DNA of 64,000 nt from Parachlorella kessleri. Lineage: Eukaryota > Chlorophyta > Trebouxiophyceae > Chlorellales > Chlorellaceae. Of this stretch, positions 24,871 through 37,077 are shown piece after piece (the stretch's first letter is position 1; every line of letters starts with the position of its first letter). The notes beneath the pieces are model-generated. The model ran no database searches, had not been told where the DNA came from, and was given only the letters and a program-made list of their open reading frames with translations. The position numbers and the translations under genes were made by a program. The stretch covers positions 1-64,000 of the forward strand of contig BBXU01000726.1 in NCBI GenBank assembly GCA_001598975.1. Reading direction: 5' to 3'.

Positions 24871-25977
24871 GCTTGGATGGGCCAGCCACTCACGCTGCAC
24901 ATCTGTGCAGGTGCTGTGGCTTGCGACATTCTCAGCTGCCAGGGTCACTTGTGTTAGCAGGTCTTGCGGGGGGCAGGTGGGAGGCATACCTGCGCAGTCC
25001 CTTCCCCCTGGCTTGGCTTAAGCAGTGCTCCTGATGAGTCTGGTCGGGGTGTGCCTGGTGTGCAACCCAGCTTACTGTATCACATCTTGTGCTGCTGTTT
25101 TGGGAGAACCTAAGTGAGTACTCACGCATCTTCTGAAGACCTGGTACTGTTTAGTTCTACTTACCTTACGAGGCTTGCTTGTCATGTGTACGTGGAGGGC
25201 TTGTAGTGAGTGTACTCAGAATGGAGCGCGTAAGGTGTGTGCATATATAGGCAGTGTCATCTTGTCTGGACAGCAGCGTACCGACCTGATGCATAGTTGC
25301 GGTGAAGTCTCAACAGAAACGGCGAGTATACGGCTAAGAATAGCCAGCTGTGGCTAGCCTCAGTTACTAGTTGAATGGTCTTTGCACCTGTGATTGGTCC
25401 CTGTGTGAAGCTTTCCAAATCACTAATAGTCAAATCAAATTACACATGGCACTTACTGCTAAAAAAAGCGAAGAAGAGGAGGTAGAAGGCGGCATGCTGC
25501 AAGAGAAACATAGAGTGCATGCCTTGTCAACATGGGGAATGCCCAAGAAGCGAAACATTCACATTTCTTCCAGGTCAACCATGGCGGAACCAGGGTCAAC
25601 AACAAGTGTCTTTGCACGTAAGGAAAACGGGCGGGAAGCAACAGTCTCAAAGGCAAGTATGAAATCAAAGAGGGCATGTGCAAAACATCTTGCACAAAAA
25701 CATAAACTTGCACCTCAACATTATGATAGCAAAGACAGCGCTCCCACAAGTAAACACACTCAAATACTCCACCCCACGGTTAAACGCAAATTGGTAACCT
25801 TGTACGGCACAGCCCGAAAACACATTCCCTAGGCCAAAGTACACAACACTATATCAAACCTATGAGGACGCATTCACGGATTTAACAACCACACCAACAC
25901 ATCATGCAACGAACACAACGATAACCTAACGCGAACGGACAACAGGGCCCCTGCTGCTGCCAAACACCAGCTCCGCC
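24871..25977. other. Convergent intergenic region between TAF5 and the acyltransferase
   Basis: About 1.1 kb holding two facing 3' UTRs. It is more AT-rich than the genes. Open frames at 25371-25832 (+) and 25459-25749 (-) have no domain, no splice support and unlike codon use. I see no RNA gene or mobile element. Confidence 0.6.
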
Positions 25978-28270
25978 TTAAAAAGCAGCCGACAGCTTCT
26001 TGGTGACATTGGAAGTGAACTCCTGCACCTTCTTGTTCTCCTGCAGCAGTAACAACTAAATGAGCTCATTACTTTGCGACACTGCACAGTGGGAACTGCA
26101 GAGGAGCAGGAGCAAGCCTACCACCAGCAAAAAGCTGTATTGCGGGACTAGCCACTGCTCATGAGCTTTTCTCTGCCTTGGTCCTGCCTCTCCAGATGGA
26201 CAGAAACCTATACCGTGAGCCTTCCCTTTACAAATGCCTCAGGAAGGTCACCACACCAGCTGCACCACCTGCTGTGCACAGTACCGGTTGTTTTCCCCTC
26301 TGAACGAGATTGTCCGTGCATCATTTGCGTTACTCACTAGGAACAGGTGCTGGCAGGCTGCCGCGGCCAGCAAGACGATGCCACAGTAGAGTGGGAAGAA
26401 GGACTGAGGCATAACGCCTCCCCAGACCTGCATCAGTGCAGAAAGACATCACACTGTCAGCAACAGGCTGAGCCGGGCTTCATGATCAAAGGAAGGTGTT
26501 TGAAAATGCAGCAGTTTTGCCGTTTTTTAGGCATCCTACCATTCCCCTGCCACAGTTGCAGAGGCACCATGGTATGACCCTGACAAACCAGGCCAGTGCC
26601 CCACCCCACTTCCCAGCAACTCGCATGCAAGCATCCATGAGGATTGAACTCCGCAACAGTGTCACAATACACCAAACGCCGCTCTGCCATCTGAGCCCAA
26701 CCCCTGCCCAGCTCACCTTGGTGGCAATGACCTTCTTGTAGAAGAGCTGGCCGAGGGCACCATGCACGATGAAGATGGGGAAGGAGATGGTCCCCAGGTA
26801 TGTGAGCAGCGGGTGGCCTAGCAAGCCAGTCAGCCCCTTGGCCCCAGCCAGCGTGTTGCGGTGCAGGCGCACGATCAGCAGCGTGAAGAGCGGCGTGAAG
26901 AGCAGGGCGCGAGACAGCATGTCGTTGAGCTGCAGGTAGCCTGCCGCACGAGCCACAGTAATGCCTACCAGGGCCAGGGCGGGCCAGACAGCAGAGCCGG
27001 CGGGCTTGGGAGGGGTACCCAGGGGCTTCCCCTCATCATCAACGCCCTCAAGCATGACTAGGCGGGCCGCGGCAACACCCATGAGCACCTCTAGCAACGC
27101 GTAGAAGGGGTGGAAGCGGGTGACATTAAACAACAGCACATTGGGGTGCGCCCTAGCGGAGGTCATGCCCTCCAAAATGCTCCACACGTTGAGGTCGTAC
27201 GAGTAGGCGAGCTTGCCTAGGAGAGAGAAGCCGGTGAGCGCGGCAAGCAGCCGCTTGAGGCCAGCCTTGCGCATGGCTGCGATGGTCGGCAGTACGTGCG
27301 GCAGCACGATCATGGCAAAGGTGAGCGCCGACAAAAACCAGGTGGGAGCATTCCAAATCTCCGCACTCTTGGGGAACCAGGCCTGAACCAGCGTGGTGCT
27401 CATGATGCCATGAGCCAGGGTTTTGATGGGGCCGTTGTAGGTGTAGTCGGCAAAGACAAACATGGCCCCAAACAGCACTTGGACCAGTGCAAACAGGGGG
27501 TAATAGCCCATGACCCGCGCCACAGTGTAGGCGGCTGCGGGCTTGACCCTAGGGCTAGCCTCATACTTCCCAAGCTCCGTGGCGGTGTAGCCAGCCACAT
27601 AGCCAGAGAGCACAAAGAAGGCGCCGTTCCACATGTTGACCTGGGTCAGCAGCTGCAGCAGGAACGGGTTGGTGGTGGCAAAAGCCACGAAGTGGCCCAC
27701 CGCGATGTACGCAATGAGGAAGAAGCGCAGCGCGTCGAGGGACGGCAGGCGTGCCTTGGAGGCAGCCTTGGGCTTGGCTGCCGCGGGCGCAGCGTCCGCA
27801 GCGGAGGCTGTTGCGGTGGCTGGCACATCGCCCGCCCCAGCGGCGCCGGCTGCTGCAGCAACCTGGAACCTGCTGCTAGTTCTGGTGGTGCTTCCCATGA
27901 AGCCGGCGCTAGGGCTGGCACAGGCACGGTTGGCCTGCACATGCGGCACAGGGGCCAAGAGGAGTACAGTTAGGCTCCTGACGCTGAGCCAGACTAAACA
28001 GCCAGCGACGTGCCACCAGGCAAGCGGTCCACCAGGCAACACATCTGGAGAAGGTGGCGTGCCATGGCGGGCTGCATTTCCTGACCTGGTGGATATAAGC
28101 ACCTGCCCCACTACATATATGCCAAGAACTCGCATCTGAGTGCATCCTGCTTCCCAACCCTAACTCACCACAGGCTGTGTAGCCCTGCACTGCAAGAGGG
28201 CCCTTAGCGACACGCCCGTCGTTTGGCGGAGCGACAGCCTCGCCACAGTTGATGCTTGACACGTCAACAT
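25978..28270 (-). CDS. Acyltransferase-3 family membrane protein with transit-peptide-like N terminus
   Basis: Integral membrane O-acyltransferase of the acyltransferase-3 (OafA/NolX-type) family, about 490 residues. Minus-strand exons are 28270-28169, 27934-26717, 26427-26338 and 26040-25978 (TAA), all phase 0. The first 95 residues are rich in Ala, Ser, Thr and Arg, with a VAAAAGAAGAG stretch, as in algal chloroplast transit peptides. The domain starts near residue 97 with LPSLDALRFFLIAYIAVGHF, which carries the family Arg (about 104) and the catalytic-type His (about 115). About ten hydrophobic helices follow (GAFFVLSGYVAGYTA, WFLSALTFAMIVLP, ISFPIFIVHGALGQL, PLYCGIVLLAAAACQHLFL) and a short basic tail ends the protein. 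The start is the ATG at 28270 because this exon supplies the transit peptide and joins in phase. Family members acylate glycans, sterols or small molecules; the substrate here is unknown and plastid location is inferred. Confidence 0.84.
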
Positions 28271-29351
28271 GGTCACCGTTCCCTGCATCGTATGGGCGAG
28301 AGCGCTGCTCAGAGACCTCCCTGGCTAGAGCCCTGGAGCGGCAGTTGGGGCAACAAGCAGTGAACCCTTGCCCAAGCGTCGGCCTGTCGAGCTTTTTAAA
28401 GTCAGGCAGCATACCTTTCTTAAATAGAATCAACAGGGACCCGGAGGAGGAAAGCCGCGGTTGAACCGACAGCTGCGAGCAACTCCTACTCGTTCCCACT
28501 AGCGTGAAGACAAGCACGCTGACCAAGCGGCCCCAGCTATTTGATTCCCAGGTTTACAGCCCGGCTAGCCGGTACAGTGTCCTGGGCGCCGAAGCACAGA
28601 AGGCGCGAGGTTACTAATGGTCTGGCGGCTGAGAAGTTCGGCGGAGCCAATCTGTCCTTGCAGAGCCTCACCACACAGAGCTCCTGCTCCATGCGGGATA
28701 CACCGGCCGGCCACGGACCTGTGGCAACGGGGGCTGTGGCTGCCCCAGTCAAGGGCAGGTGGAGAAGCTGTGATCAGGTGTGTATACCGGCAGCCAAGGC
28801 ACCGCCTGCTGGATGAGCTCAGCTGTAGCTGTTGCGGAATAGCACAGGCTGCAGACGCTCTGCACCACCTTGAGTTGACAGGTGGCTGCAACAGCCCCCC
28901 GCCCCTTTGCTGTACCCTGGTCATGCCTTGGACACACTACCTTTGCACCCCAAAAGCGGTCTCAGTAGGGTTTGCCTTAAAAACCAAGCTTTTCTGCACC
29001 CAGTCATGGCCGCTCTTGCACAAAGGATGCTTAGCGCAATAAGCTAAGCGAAGTGCTTCCCGTAGGTTTGCGCCCTAGTGCTTGGGCAATTCCTCCGAAA
29101 GCAGGGACAGCAGGTGTCAAGAGAATTCGATAGTGCTGCAGGCTCAAAGTATCAATCAAATGATGCTCATGAAATGCTACCGAACAAGCCGAACAGTAAG
29201 CAGAGAAGTCGGAAACTGTAAGCACGCACCAGTGGCCATCCCTATATTGCCCGACAGGGCACAACACCTGACCCATCCCCAGGCAAAATCAGGAACTGCG
29301 GCAGAACGAAATACCACAGGACCACTGCAGTCCTAGCTGGACGCTGGCCGC
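28271..29351. promoter_or_regulatory. Intergenic: upstream region of the acyltransferase gene
   Basis: About 1.1 kb between two minus-strand genes. It carries the promoter and leader of the acyltransferase gene on its left side and the 3' flank of the flavin reductase gene on its right. Open frames on both strands (28249-28924) have no domain or splice support. No defined element was recognised. Confidence 0.45.
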
Positions 29352-31475
29352 CTAGAAATTCAGCAAGATGCTCTCCTTCGGCACTCCCTTGCTCGTGAGC
29401 ACCTCAGTAATCGCCTCACACATCCCCTTGTGCCCACAAAGCACCGCTGCCACGCCGCTCCAGTCCTCGATGCCATTCTCCTGCAGTGACAGGACAGGCT
29501 TGCTCGTCCGCTTCAACCTAGCGTCCAAAAGTACAGTGTGGCACGAACTGCAGCAGTTGCAGGATATGCAGCTTGCACCCCCCCACCCAGCCTTGGCACA
29601 GGATAGGGGCAAGTGATGCCCTCATCGTGATGTAGGAAGCAGCCAGGGGCAGCAAACCGTACAGCGGTACACACTAGTGAGGTTCTGGGAAGCAGTTCGT
29701 GTGGCTGAGGTCACCAGAAGAGGTCTGCTGCTCTGCGGGGTGAAGCCAGGGATGTAAAAGACAGCCAATCACCAATGGCAGGTGCCACGCATGCACTCCA
29801 AAAACACAGCACCACGGATGTCAGTCCGAGGCACACCAACCATCATACTCCAGACCTTTACTAGAATGCCGTCCTCACTACCTACCCACCTTGGAAAACA
29901 CGTCCTGCACATAGCCCTCCCCCTTCTCCGAGTAGACGGGCACAACCTTGACCCCTGCCGCCTCCCACTCCGCCACCCGCTCGCGGTATGCCATTGCCTC
30001 TGGGGTCCTGGCGCCGTAGTACAGCCGCACCTCGCTGCGCTGAGCCGCCTGCACGATACACAGATCGGGCTTGACAAACCAACTACCCTTACTTCCGCTC
30101 TTCGATTGTTTAATTTTCTCTTTTGAATTGCAACACAATCTACTACATAAGCCTCATGTGTCTCATCGAGGCTTATATTGCTGTTTGGCTAGCACGATCG
30201 CGTCTACGGCACATGCCCCGTCTGTTACTGCGGGGAGCGAGTTGATTGAAACACACACTAAGCTGCTCAGCAAAGGCAGAGGGCGCATGTGCCCCTTGAT
30301 GAGCTGTGCAATGTGACGTGGTTTGGGATTGACTCACCACCTCGTGGCAATCCTGGAGGGGTGTTAACCAATGCCCGTGCCACGGCAGTGTGCAGACGCT
30401 GAAAGGCACTAGCAGGCACACTCTAACCCGCTCGATATCACAGTAAAGCATCCCCACCATGCCCCCGGGCAATGGCAAGCCCAGCACCCTACTTGCCACT
30501 CCACCTAACATATATACACCAGGCCGCTGGAAAGCGCGGCTGTCGTGTCTTCCCCACCTGCAACGCCTCCTCGGACTCGAGAAGGGCTCTGATGGGGCTC
30601 ACGCCTGACCCCGTGGCAAAGAGCAGCAGCGTGGGGTGGGAGCCAGGTGGCACCCGGCTGACAGGGAAGCCCTTGCCCATCACAGGGCTCACAAGCACTT
30701 CGTCACCTGCGCAAACCGCCAGGTAAAGCACATATATACTAAAAGTGTTGGCGGTGTATGCAGAACACCAGCTGGTACACCGCCAGTGAGACAGAAAGCT
30801 GCAGCCAGCGCGCAGGCAGATGATCTAGTGAGCCAGGACGGGAGCAGCAGCTGGACTGGTGAGTAAGGGCTGCATAGCAGGCGACTGGGAGTGGGGGTTC
30901 GCCTTCAGGCCCCAGCAGGACAGACTGGCACGACCAAAGCATGCCAGGCGAGCAAGCCTCCTTCCGCTTTCCTATGCTGATTATGATAAGCACTTGCAGG
31001 ACACAAAGCTGCAAGCACTGGAAGGCTGAACCCCCGTCGGTTCCCAAGCTCTGACCAAGCACTAATACAACACCCTGCCGGAGCCCACTTCCCCTCTACC
31101 TGGCTGCGCCTTGCAGAGCAGCTCAGCAGTTGACCCCGGCTGGTCCTTGATCAGCAGCTCCACAACGCCCGCGTTGTTTGGGTCGGGCGGCGAAGCAATC
31201 GCAAAGAAGCCTGGCTTACTGTCCCCAACCTTGACCTGAACAAATTGCCCGGGTTGGGTGTAGCCCTCCGCCAGGGGGCCAAGGTCTATCTGGACTGTAT
31301 GAAGCAGGGTGGCTGCTTGTTGTCGCTCCAGGACTTTGGCGGGCGTGAATTGCACATCTGCACCCCAAGCTGCGCGTACTTGGGGACTACCGCCACGCCG
31401 CGGCACACTTGCTGCACGCCGACTGCTGAAGAGACTAAGCCTGCAAGGGCGGCTTGTGTGGGTTGACGAATGCAA
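29352..31475 (-). CDS. pKIWI502-like FAD/NAD(P)-binding oxidoreductase, probably plastid
   Basis: A ferredoxin-NADP-reductase-fold protein of the plant fruit protein pKIWI502 group. Minus-strand exons are about 31475-31100, 30706-30558, 30048-29890 and 29480-29352 (TAG), all closing in frame. The first exon starts with a Ser/Arg-rich transit-like stretch (SRPCRLSLFSSRRAASVP). The FAD half follows (YTQPGQFVQVKVGDSKPGFF and FAIASPP, the flavin-binding loop), then the NAD(P) half (LLLFATGSGVSPIRALLES, a GTGxSP-type loop; VRLYYGARTPEAMAYRERV), and the protein ends KESILLNF, close to the family's usual C terminus. There is no ATG in frame in the first exon before the mature domain, so the initiator must sit in a further upstream exon. 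A candidate begins MSTFMSHCKCLRAPVC at 31761, but I could not close its splice phase. Electron donor and acceptor are not known for this family. Confidence 0.82.
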
Positions 31476-32024
31476 GCCGTTTCAAGCTCAAAACCGGCGC
31501 TAGGCTGGCTTGTTGCAAGGCATGGTGCTATTATGATAGCCCCAAAGCCTAGATTCATAAAAAGGACACTACAAAGAACCCTATCCCAAAGCCACTGCAC
31601 CTGGGCAGGGTGGTGTTGGGAGAGAGTCTAGCATTCCTTTTGCTTGTCGCCACCGTCTGTGGAGCACAGTAACCTGCCTGCACCTGCACATGTTGCCCCT
31701 TGAGCGGGCGAACGCAGACCGGGGCACGCAGACATTTGCAGTGTGACATGAAGGTGCTCATGGCAATCCCTTCAAAGTAGCTACGGGCAGCGATTACTCA
31801 GCAGCAACAAGCAATCAGCGATGGTAGGACAAGCTGCAGCAGGGGAATAGTTGTTTTCTACCAGCTTTAGCTTGATCACAGCAAGGGCTAGCACGCGCTG
31901 CGCTGGCACTTTGTGGCATGTTTTGTTGGCCTCTTTATGTATACTCCTAACAAATCAGAGCATACAGCAGTAGTAAACTGTAGAATCCAAGCATCTGATC
32001 TCGCAGACCTGAGCTTCGTGCGTG
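31476..32024. promoter_or_regulatory. Divergent upstream region, flavin reductase / MED15-like
   Basis: About 550 bp between head-to-head genes. The left part (to about 31761) probably includes the unresolved first exon of the flavin reductase on the minus strand. The segment 31800-32000 is AT-richer and is the likely shared promoter. No defined element was recognised. Confidence 0.45.
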
Positions 32025-35000
32025 ATGCCACCACTAGACGTGTCCGCTGCGGACAGGCAGCAAGCTATCAACCAGCTGTAAGTCTGTGAAGGACTCCTGC
32101 CGCTGCTACCGCTGGGCCGCATGTGGTCCCTCGCACAGACAGCCAGCTCGCTCTCTGCACATCCGGAGGCCTGGAAAGACAAGTGACTGCTGCAGGGCCA
32201 CCTCGCTGCTACCACTGGTCAAGCACGACGTTACGAAGGCTAATAGCTATGCTGTCCAAGTAGAGTCTAAAATTTTTGAGGTGTCGCCCAGCAAGGAGTC
32301 CTGGCTGGCTAAGATCACTGCCAAGCTCGGCTCGGTCCAGAGCAAAGTGGTAGGTATCAGGTAAAGGGAGTCCTGGATACTGTCCCCCGCTGTGGCCCGA
32401 TGTGCCGGCAGTGTATGAGGGCAAAGGATGGTGGTCGCAAGCTCTGCGTGTACAGTCGGGTTTACGTGTAAGTGGGCATTTCATAGGGGACAAAAGCAAT
32501 CTCCATTTAAGATGGAAATGCATGTGACAGAAAGGGGTCAGACAGCAGTGTGGCGGGTGCCAGCTGCGTCAAAAAGCAGGCAGAGTTAGGGAGGGGAGAC
32601 AAGCTGCAAGCACACTGTACATTTATGTACAGGCGCAACAGCATGTCGGGGGAGCAGCCCAGGCGGCCGGCGTCGCAGCAGTGGTGCCGCAGCAGCCACA
32701 TGGGCAGCAGCACGCAGTGCGGATGGCAGGAGTACAGCCGCACCCCATCATTGTCACGCAGCAGCAAACTCAGCCGCATTTACAGCAGCACGTACCCCAG
32801 CAAGTGTACCAGGCACACTTGGTGGGTCAGCAGGCACAGACGCAGCAAGTGGCAGGCTTTGCACAGCCAACAGTGCAGCAGCAAATGGTGCCAGTGCAGC
32901 AGCTGCACGGGCAGGCTCCACAACAACAACAACAACAGCAACTCCACCATCAGCAGCAGCAGGGAAGTCGGCAAGATCTGGTGAAGATGCCAACATTTAC
33001 AGACGCAGCTTTCCAGAACCTGGCCAAGCATTTTTTGGAGGACGAAGCTAGCACTGCTCAGGTGGGTGGCTGAGGTGGGTGTGGGCGTGTCAATGCATTG
33101 CATGTTACGGCCAGTCACCGGGTCAAGTACGCATGTGCAGTCTCTGTGTTGGTGAATTGGTTGTGCAGTTCATAGTTTGTAAGCAGATCGCGTATAGTTG
33201 AAGTCTCTAGCAAGATACTTGAGGGGCATCTGCCACATGAGCTGTTGATGCCAGGGGGTCGCTGCGACTCGCCTTGTGGGCCTTTTTGCAGGGACCTTCG
33301 GCGCTGGCCCCAACGGCCGCCATCGCGCAGCAGCATGCACAGCAGCAGCTGCACCTACGGCAGCAGCAGGCCGCGCAGCAAATGTCCATGCAGTCTTCTG
33401 CACCTTACGCCCAAGTACCAGCGCCCATGCTGATGCAACAGCAGCACCCGTCTGGTGGCCAGGCTGCAGCAATGCAGTACCCGCAGCATCAGCAGGTGCA
33501 TCAGATGCAGCAGGCGCAGCTGCTGCAGATGCGGCAGCAGCAACAGGCGCAGCAGGCAGCGGTAGCAGCCCAGCAAGTGCAGCAGTTTGCCTCGGCCGCT
33601 CCAGGAGTTCTCCCCATGCAGGTGCCGCAGCAGCAGGCGCTTCATCAGCAACAACAGCAACAAGTCATCCACCAACAGCAGCAGCAGCAACAACACGCCC
33701 TACACCAGCAGCAGCAGTTGCAGCAGCAGCAGCAACAACAGCTGCAGCAGCAGCAGCAGCATGCCATGCACCAGCAGGCGCTGCAGCAACACTCGGCTGC
33801 TGCCATGGGGCAGACACTGCCAGGCATGGGCATGGGAGCAGCAGCTGTTACTGGGGCAGGCAGTGTTGATCAAGCGCATGGGCATGTTATGGCGGCTGGG
33901 GCGCCGGCGCAGTCAGAGGACCCAAGGAAGTGCCTCACAGATTACGCGAAGCTGCAACTCGTAGCTAGGCAGCATCTGCTGGAGGTGCGTGCGTTGGCAA
34001 GTTGTCCGCCTCCCATTCATATATGTTCTATGGTGTTATTGGGGGTACGATGTGACTCGCCCAGTGGGATTGTCTAAGTGAAGCTCCTGCAGGCGCCTCT
34101 AAGAAGTAGACGCGCAGCGCACTGATGCTGGGGTGCAGCAAAGTCCAGCAAACCAAAAGATTTAAGTTTAGGCTAGATTTGCAGCAGCGAACAGGCCTAC
34201 CCTGGTGCTTCTTTTGGTTCTCCAGCTCTGGCTGTCAGTTGGGGGGATGCAAGGGATGCAGCTGCTGATGAAAAGGGACCTCTCCGTGTGAACAGCCTGA
34301 TAAATGACGGTCTGACATGCAGGATGCCAAGGAGCTGCTAAACTTCTTCATCAAGACGGATGACCCCAGGGGCAATGCTCGGAGGCGGGCACAGGATCTG
34401 AACATCATCATTGCTGCTATTGAGGTAAGTCTGGTACTTCTTCGACCTAGGAAAGGGTGTGTATAGTGTATATTTATATGCTTGGTGACCTGCTCTGGTT
34501 GCATGGCTTGGTGAAGGCTTGGCCGATATATGGGGGGTTATCAGCAATGCTGCACCAATGGCCGGGGTCATGAGATATATGCAGCCTCGTGATGGCCTTT
34601 CTTAGTTCTTGCTGTCGTTGTATGGCAATGACACAACAGTGAGCTGCACCATCTATGTTCATCCACCTCTGTGTTTACAGGAGAGGGATCCGCACTTGCG
34701 GCAAGTCATTGACTCAGCGCGGGTGCAACAGTTCAAGCAGACCATAGCGCAGCTGCAAAAGGACCTGCAAAAGTTCAAGCAGTACAAGGTGAGGTGCTGT
34801 TATGCTTTGTGAGTATAGGTAACTTCATGCGCTTGGCCAGCAGCCTTTGTTTTTCTAAGAGTCCCCAAGTTGCTGGCTAGAGGCTGGAACTGCGCTTGCG
34901 TCATGTGTGTTTCCGCCAGGGCTGTGTAGTCTGATGTCTGGTGGGCAATGATCCGCCCTGGCGCTAGCGCAAGGTACCTGCCATCGCAATTGCATACAGG

Positions 35001-36739
35001 CGCTGTCCTTGTGCATCTACCTGTGCAGGAGAACCACCGGGAGAAGATGGCGCGCGACTCTGTTTCGGGTGCAGTCCCCACTGGCTCGCTTCACATGTCT
35101 CAGAGCACGCAAGCGGCGGCAGCTTCGGGAGGCGCTGCGTACCACCAGGCGCTCGCCATGCAGCAGCAGCAACAACAGCAGCACATACGTATGGGTGCGG
35201 GTGGAGTTGCAGGTTTTGCGGGTCCGGCTGCTGGAGGCCTTGCCATGCCAGGCAAGTATGTTTCCAGGAAGCTGACTTCCGCTCATGAGGAAAAAGTGCT
35301 AGGCCATTTGTGTTGCGGTACCTACCTGCAGTGTCGTATCACATGTCCTGGGAGTGTGACAACAGTGTGCCAAGATACCAGTCGCAACCCGTATGCAGTG
35401 CCGCCAAGGAGGGCGTCCACCTGTTGCTTGCATTGCCGCAGGGACGGCGATGAGCCCAGGCTCAGCAAGGGCTTTTGTTAACGAGGCCACGGACGAGTCC
35501 CAGCCCAGCCTGCCACCACTCACAATGGCACCCTCCCCCGCAGCGACACCTGCAGGCATGGCACGAGCTGGGTCTAGCACGGCACCGCTCACACTCAGGC
35601 AGGGGCCTGGCCTCCCACCTGCCGGCCCCAGTGCACCGCTTGCACGCACAGCCTCTGGGCTGGCAGCAGCCGCAGCTGCAGGGGCAGGGCAGGGGCAGCA
35701 GATGGGCGCGGCGTCAGCTGCTGCTTCCACGGATACCGCCGCGCGCATGCAGGCCAGCAGCGCGGCTGTTGCGGCTGGGAGAGGCGCACAGCCGCTGGCG
35801 CAGGTCCCAGCTCGCGGCGACTCTTTCCTACAGGTGCCACTAGACCCTCCTGACCGACTGCTGCTGTGCCTGGAGAAGCGCAGCCGAGCAGAGCTGGACA
35901 TAGCTGCGGCAGGGGTGCAGCGCCTGATGGCCCACGTGGACTGTGGCATCCCCACGCCGCCGCTTCCTAGGGAGGCGTTGCGGCTGGATGGGTGGCCGCA
36001 TGAAGCGCTAGAGCTGCTCTCCGGCCAGGCTGCAGCCCCCATGGTTGTGTTGCGGACGAAGGGGACCGCTAGGGCCACTGCAGGGCAAGCACCCGGCGAG
36101 GGTGTTAGTGCTCCTGCTCAGCCCACCCAAGCACTTGGCGCAGGGGGCGCTGGTGAGGAGGGTGGTGGTGAAGCGGGGCCTCCTGCCAAGCTGAGGCGGC
36201 TGGGGAAGGAAAAGGGCAGCGGTGGAGTGGCAGCCAGTGCGGAGATAGAGCAGCTGCTGCAGCGTGTGGCAGCAGATTGCCGGCAGACAGCGGCTGTACT
36301 AGGGAAAGCTGGCCTGCAAGTCGCACTAGTTGCCAGCAGGGCGGCAGCAGCCAGCAGCGGCGCCACCCCTATGGTTGTTGTGTGTGAGTGGCGAGGCGGC
36401 ATGCCTGGCGCCTCTGGCGAACAGCAGGCGCCAGGGGTTGCAGGCGCACAAGCAGCAGGAGTGGCAGAGAGGCCGGCTGGCTGGCAGCGGCTGCGCCTGG
36501 GGGTTTCTCCCGCTGCCACTGCCGAGCCGCCGTACTTGCTCATGCCTACCTTCCCCAACCCTGCTAGTGGAGGCAGCAGGGAAGGGATGATAGTAGACAC
36601 TGCCTTGGCAGACACCGTCAAGGATGAGTTCTTCGGCTTGCTGTATAATCTGCAGATGCCTGCAACGCTTTTTACTGTTGTGGAAGCCTGGGCACGCGCA
36701 GTGATGGGCATAGTCAGCCGGCAGGAATCCCAGGTGTGA
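32025..36739 (+). CDS. MED15: Glutamine-rich MED15-like Mediator tail subunit
   Basis: A predicted 1019-residue Mediator subunit. Exons are 32025-32077, 32196-32349, 32633-33061, 33292-33984, 34323-34424, 34681-34788, 35029-35251 and 35442-36739 (TGA), all closing in frame. Residues about 5-69 look like a KIX domain (ADRQQAINQL; SYAVQVESKIFEVSPSKESW; LAKITAKL), as at the MED15 N terminus. Residues 70-440 are very Gln-rich, and a helical charged segment follows at 444-515 (FFIKTDDPRGNARRRAQDLN; FKQTIAQLQKDLQKFKQY). The last 150 residues have the layout of the MED15 C-terminal domain: a Val/Trp-rich sheet, PPYLLMPTFPNPAS, then DEFFGLLYNLQMPATLFTVV. The seventh intron is GC-AG (donor gcaagt at 35252). 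Identification rests on architecture and two weak domain matches; another KIX-containing coactivator is the main alternative. Confidence 0.65.
33640..33773 (+). repeat. Mixed CAG/CAA polyglutamine tract in the MED15-like gene
   Basis: A run of mostly CAG and CAA codons, with His and Leu interruptions, in the fourth exon. CAA mixing makes it less slippage-prone than the pure CAG tract at the window start. Confidence 0.85.
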
Positions 36740-37077
36740 AGTCATGTGAGTTCAGACTTGGCGAGGTGTAGGACGGGTCAAACACCAGTGTGATGTGTTA
36801 TCTGTACTTACTGCCTACGGCTGTTGTACCTTTGAGGTGTATGCGTGTGTTCCTATACCTGTCAGCCCAAGTGCGATTATGTCTTGTACATGTCATACTT
36901 CCGATCACCTATGAAACTGCATACGTGCTCTGGTTTCAAGGTATGTATGTTCGAGATGTTTGGTACCCCTGCTGCCTGTAACCCTGGTCCTGTCTGTCAC
37001 GCTTTCTCAGAAGCAGTCTTGCTCCGCTTAAAAGCAGCTGGATTTTGCGCGGCACGTAAGTCTTGTTGGTCGCCATC
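36740..37077. other. Short convergent spacer
   Basis: 338 bp between the ends of the MED15-like gene (+) and the uncharacterised gene (-). A TGTAA motif, the chlorophyte polyadenylation signal, lies near 36976, about 240 bases after the MED15-like stop. Nothing else was recognised. Confidence 0.5.

Noticed and set aside
25371..25832. Lys-rich 153-codon plus-strand frame
   Set aside because: It lies in an AT-rich 3' flank, with codon use unlike its neighbours and no homology signal.
27935..28135. Extension of the acyltransferase frame upstream to a start at 28135
   Set aside because: The CAG acceptor at 27935 joins in phase to the exon 28270-28169, which encodes a better transit-peptide start; the extension is the intron read through.
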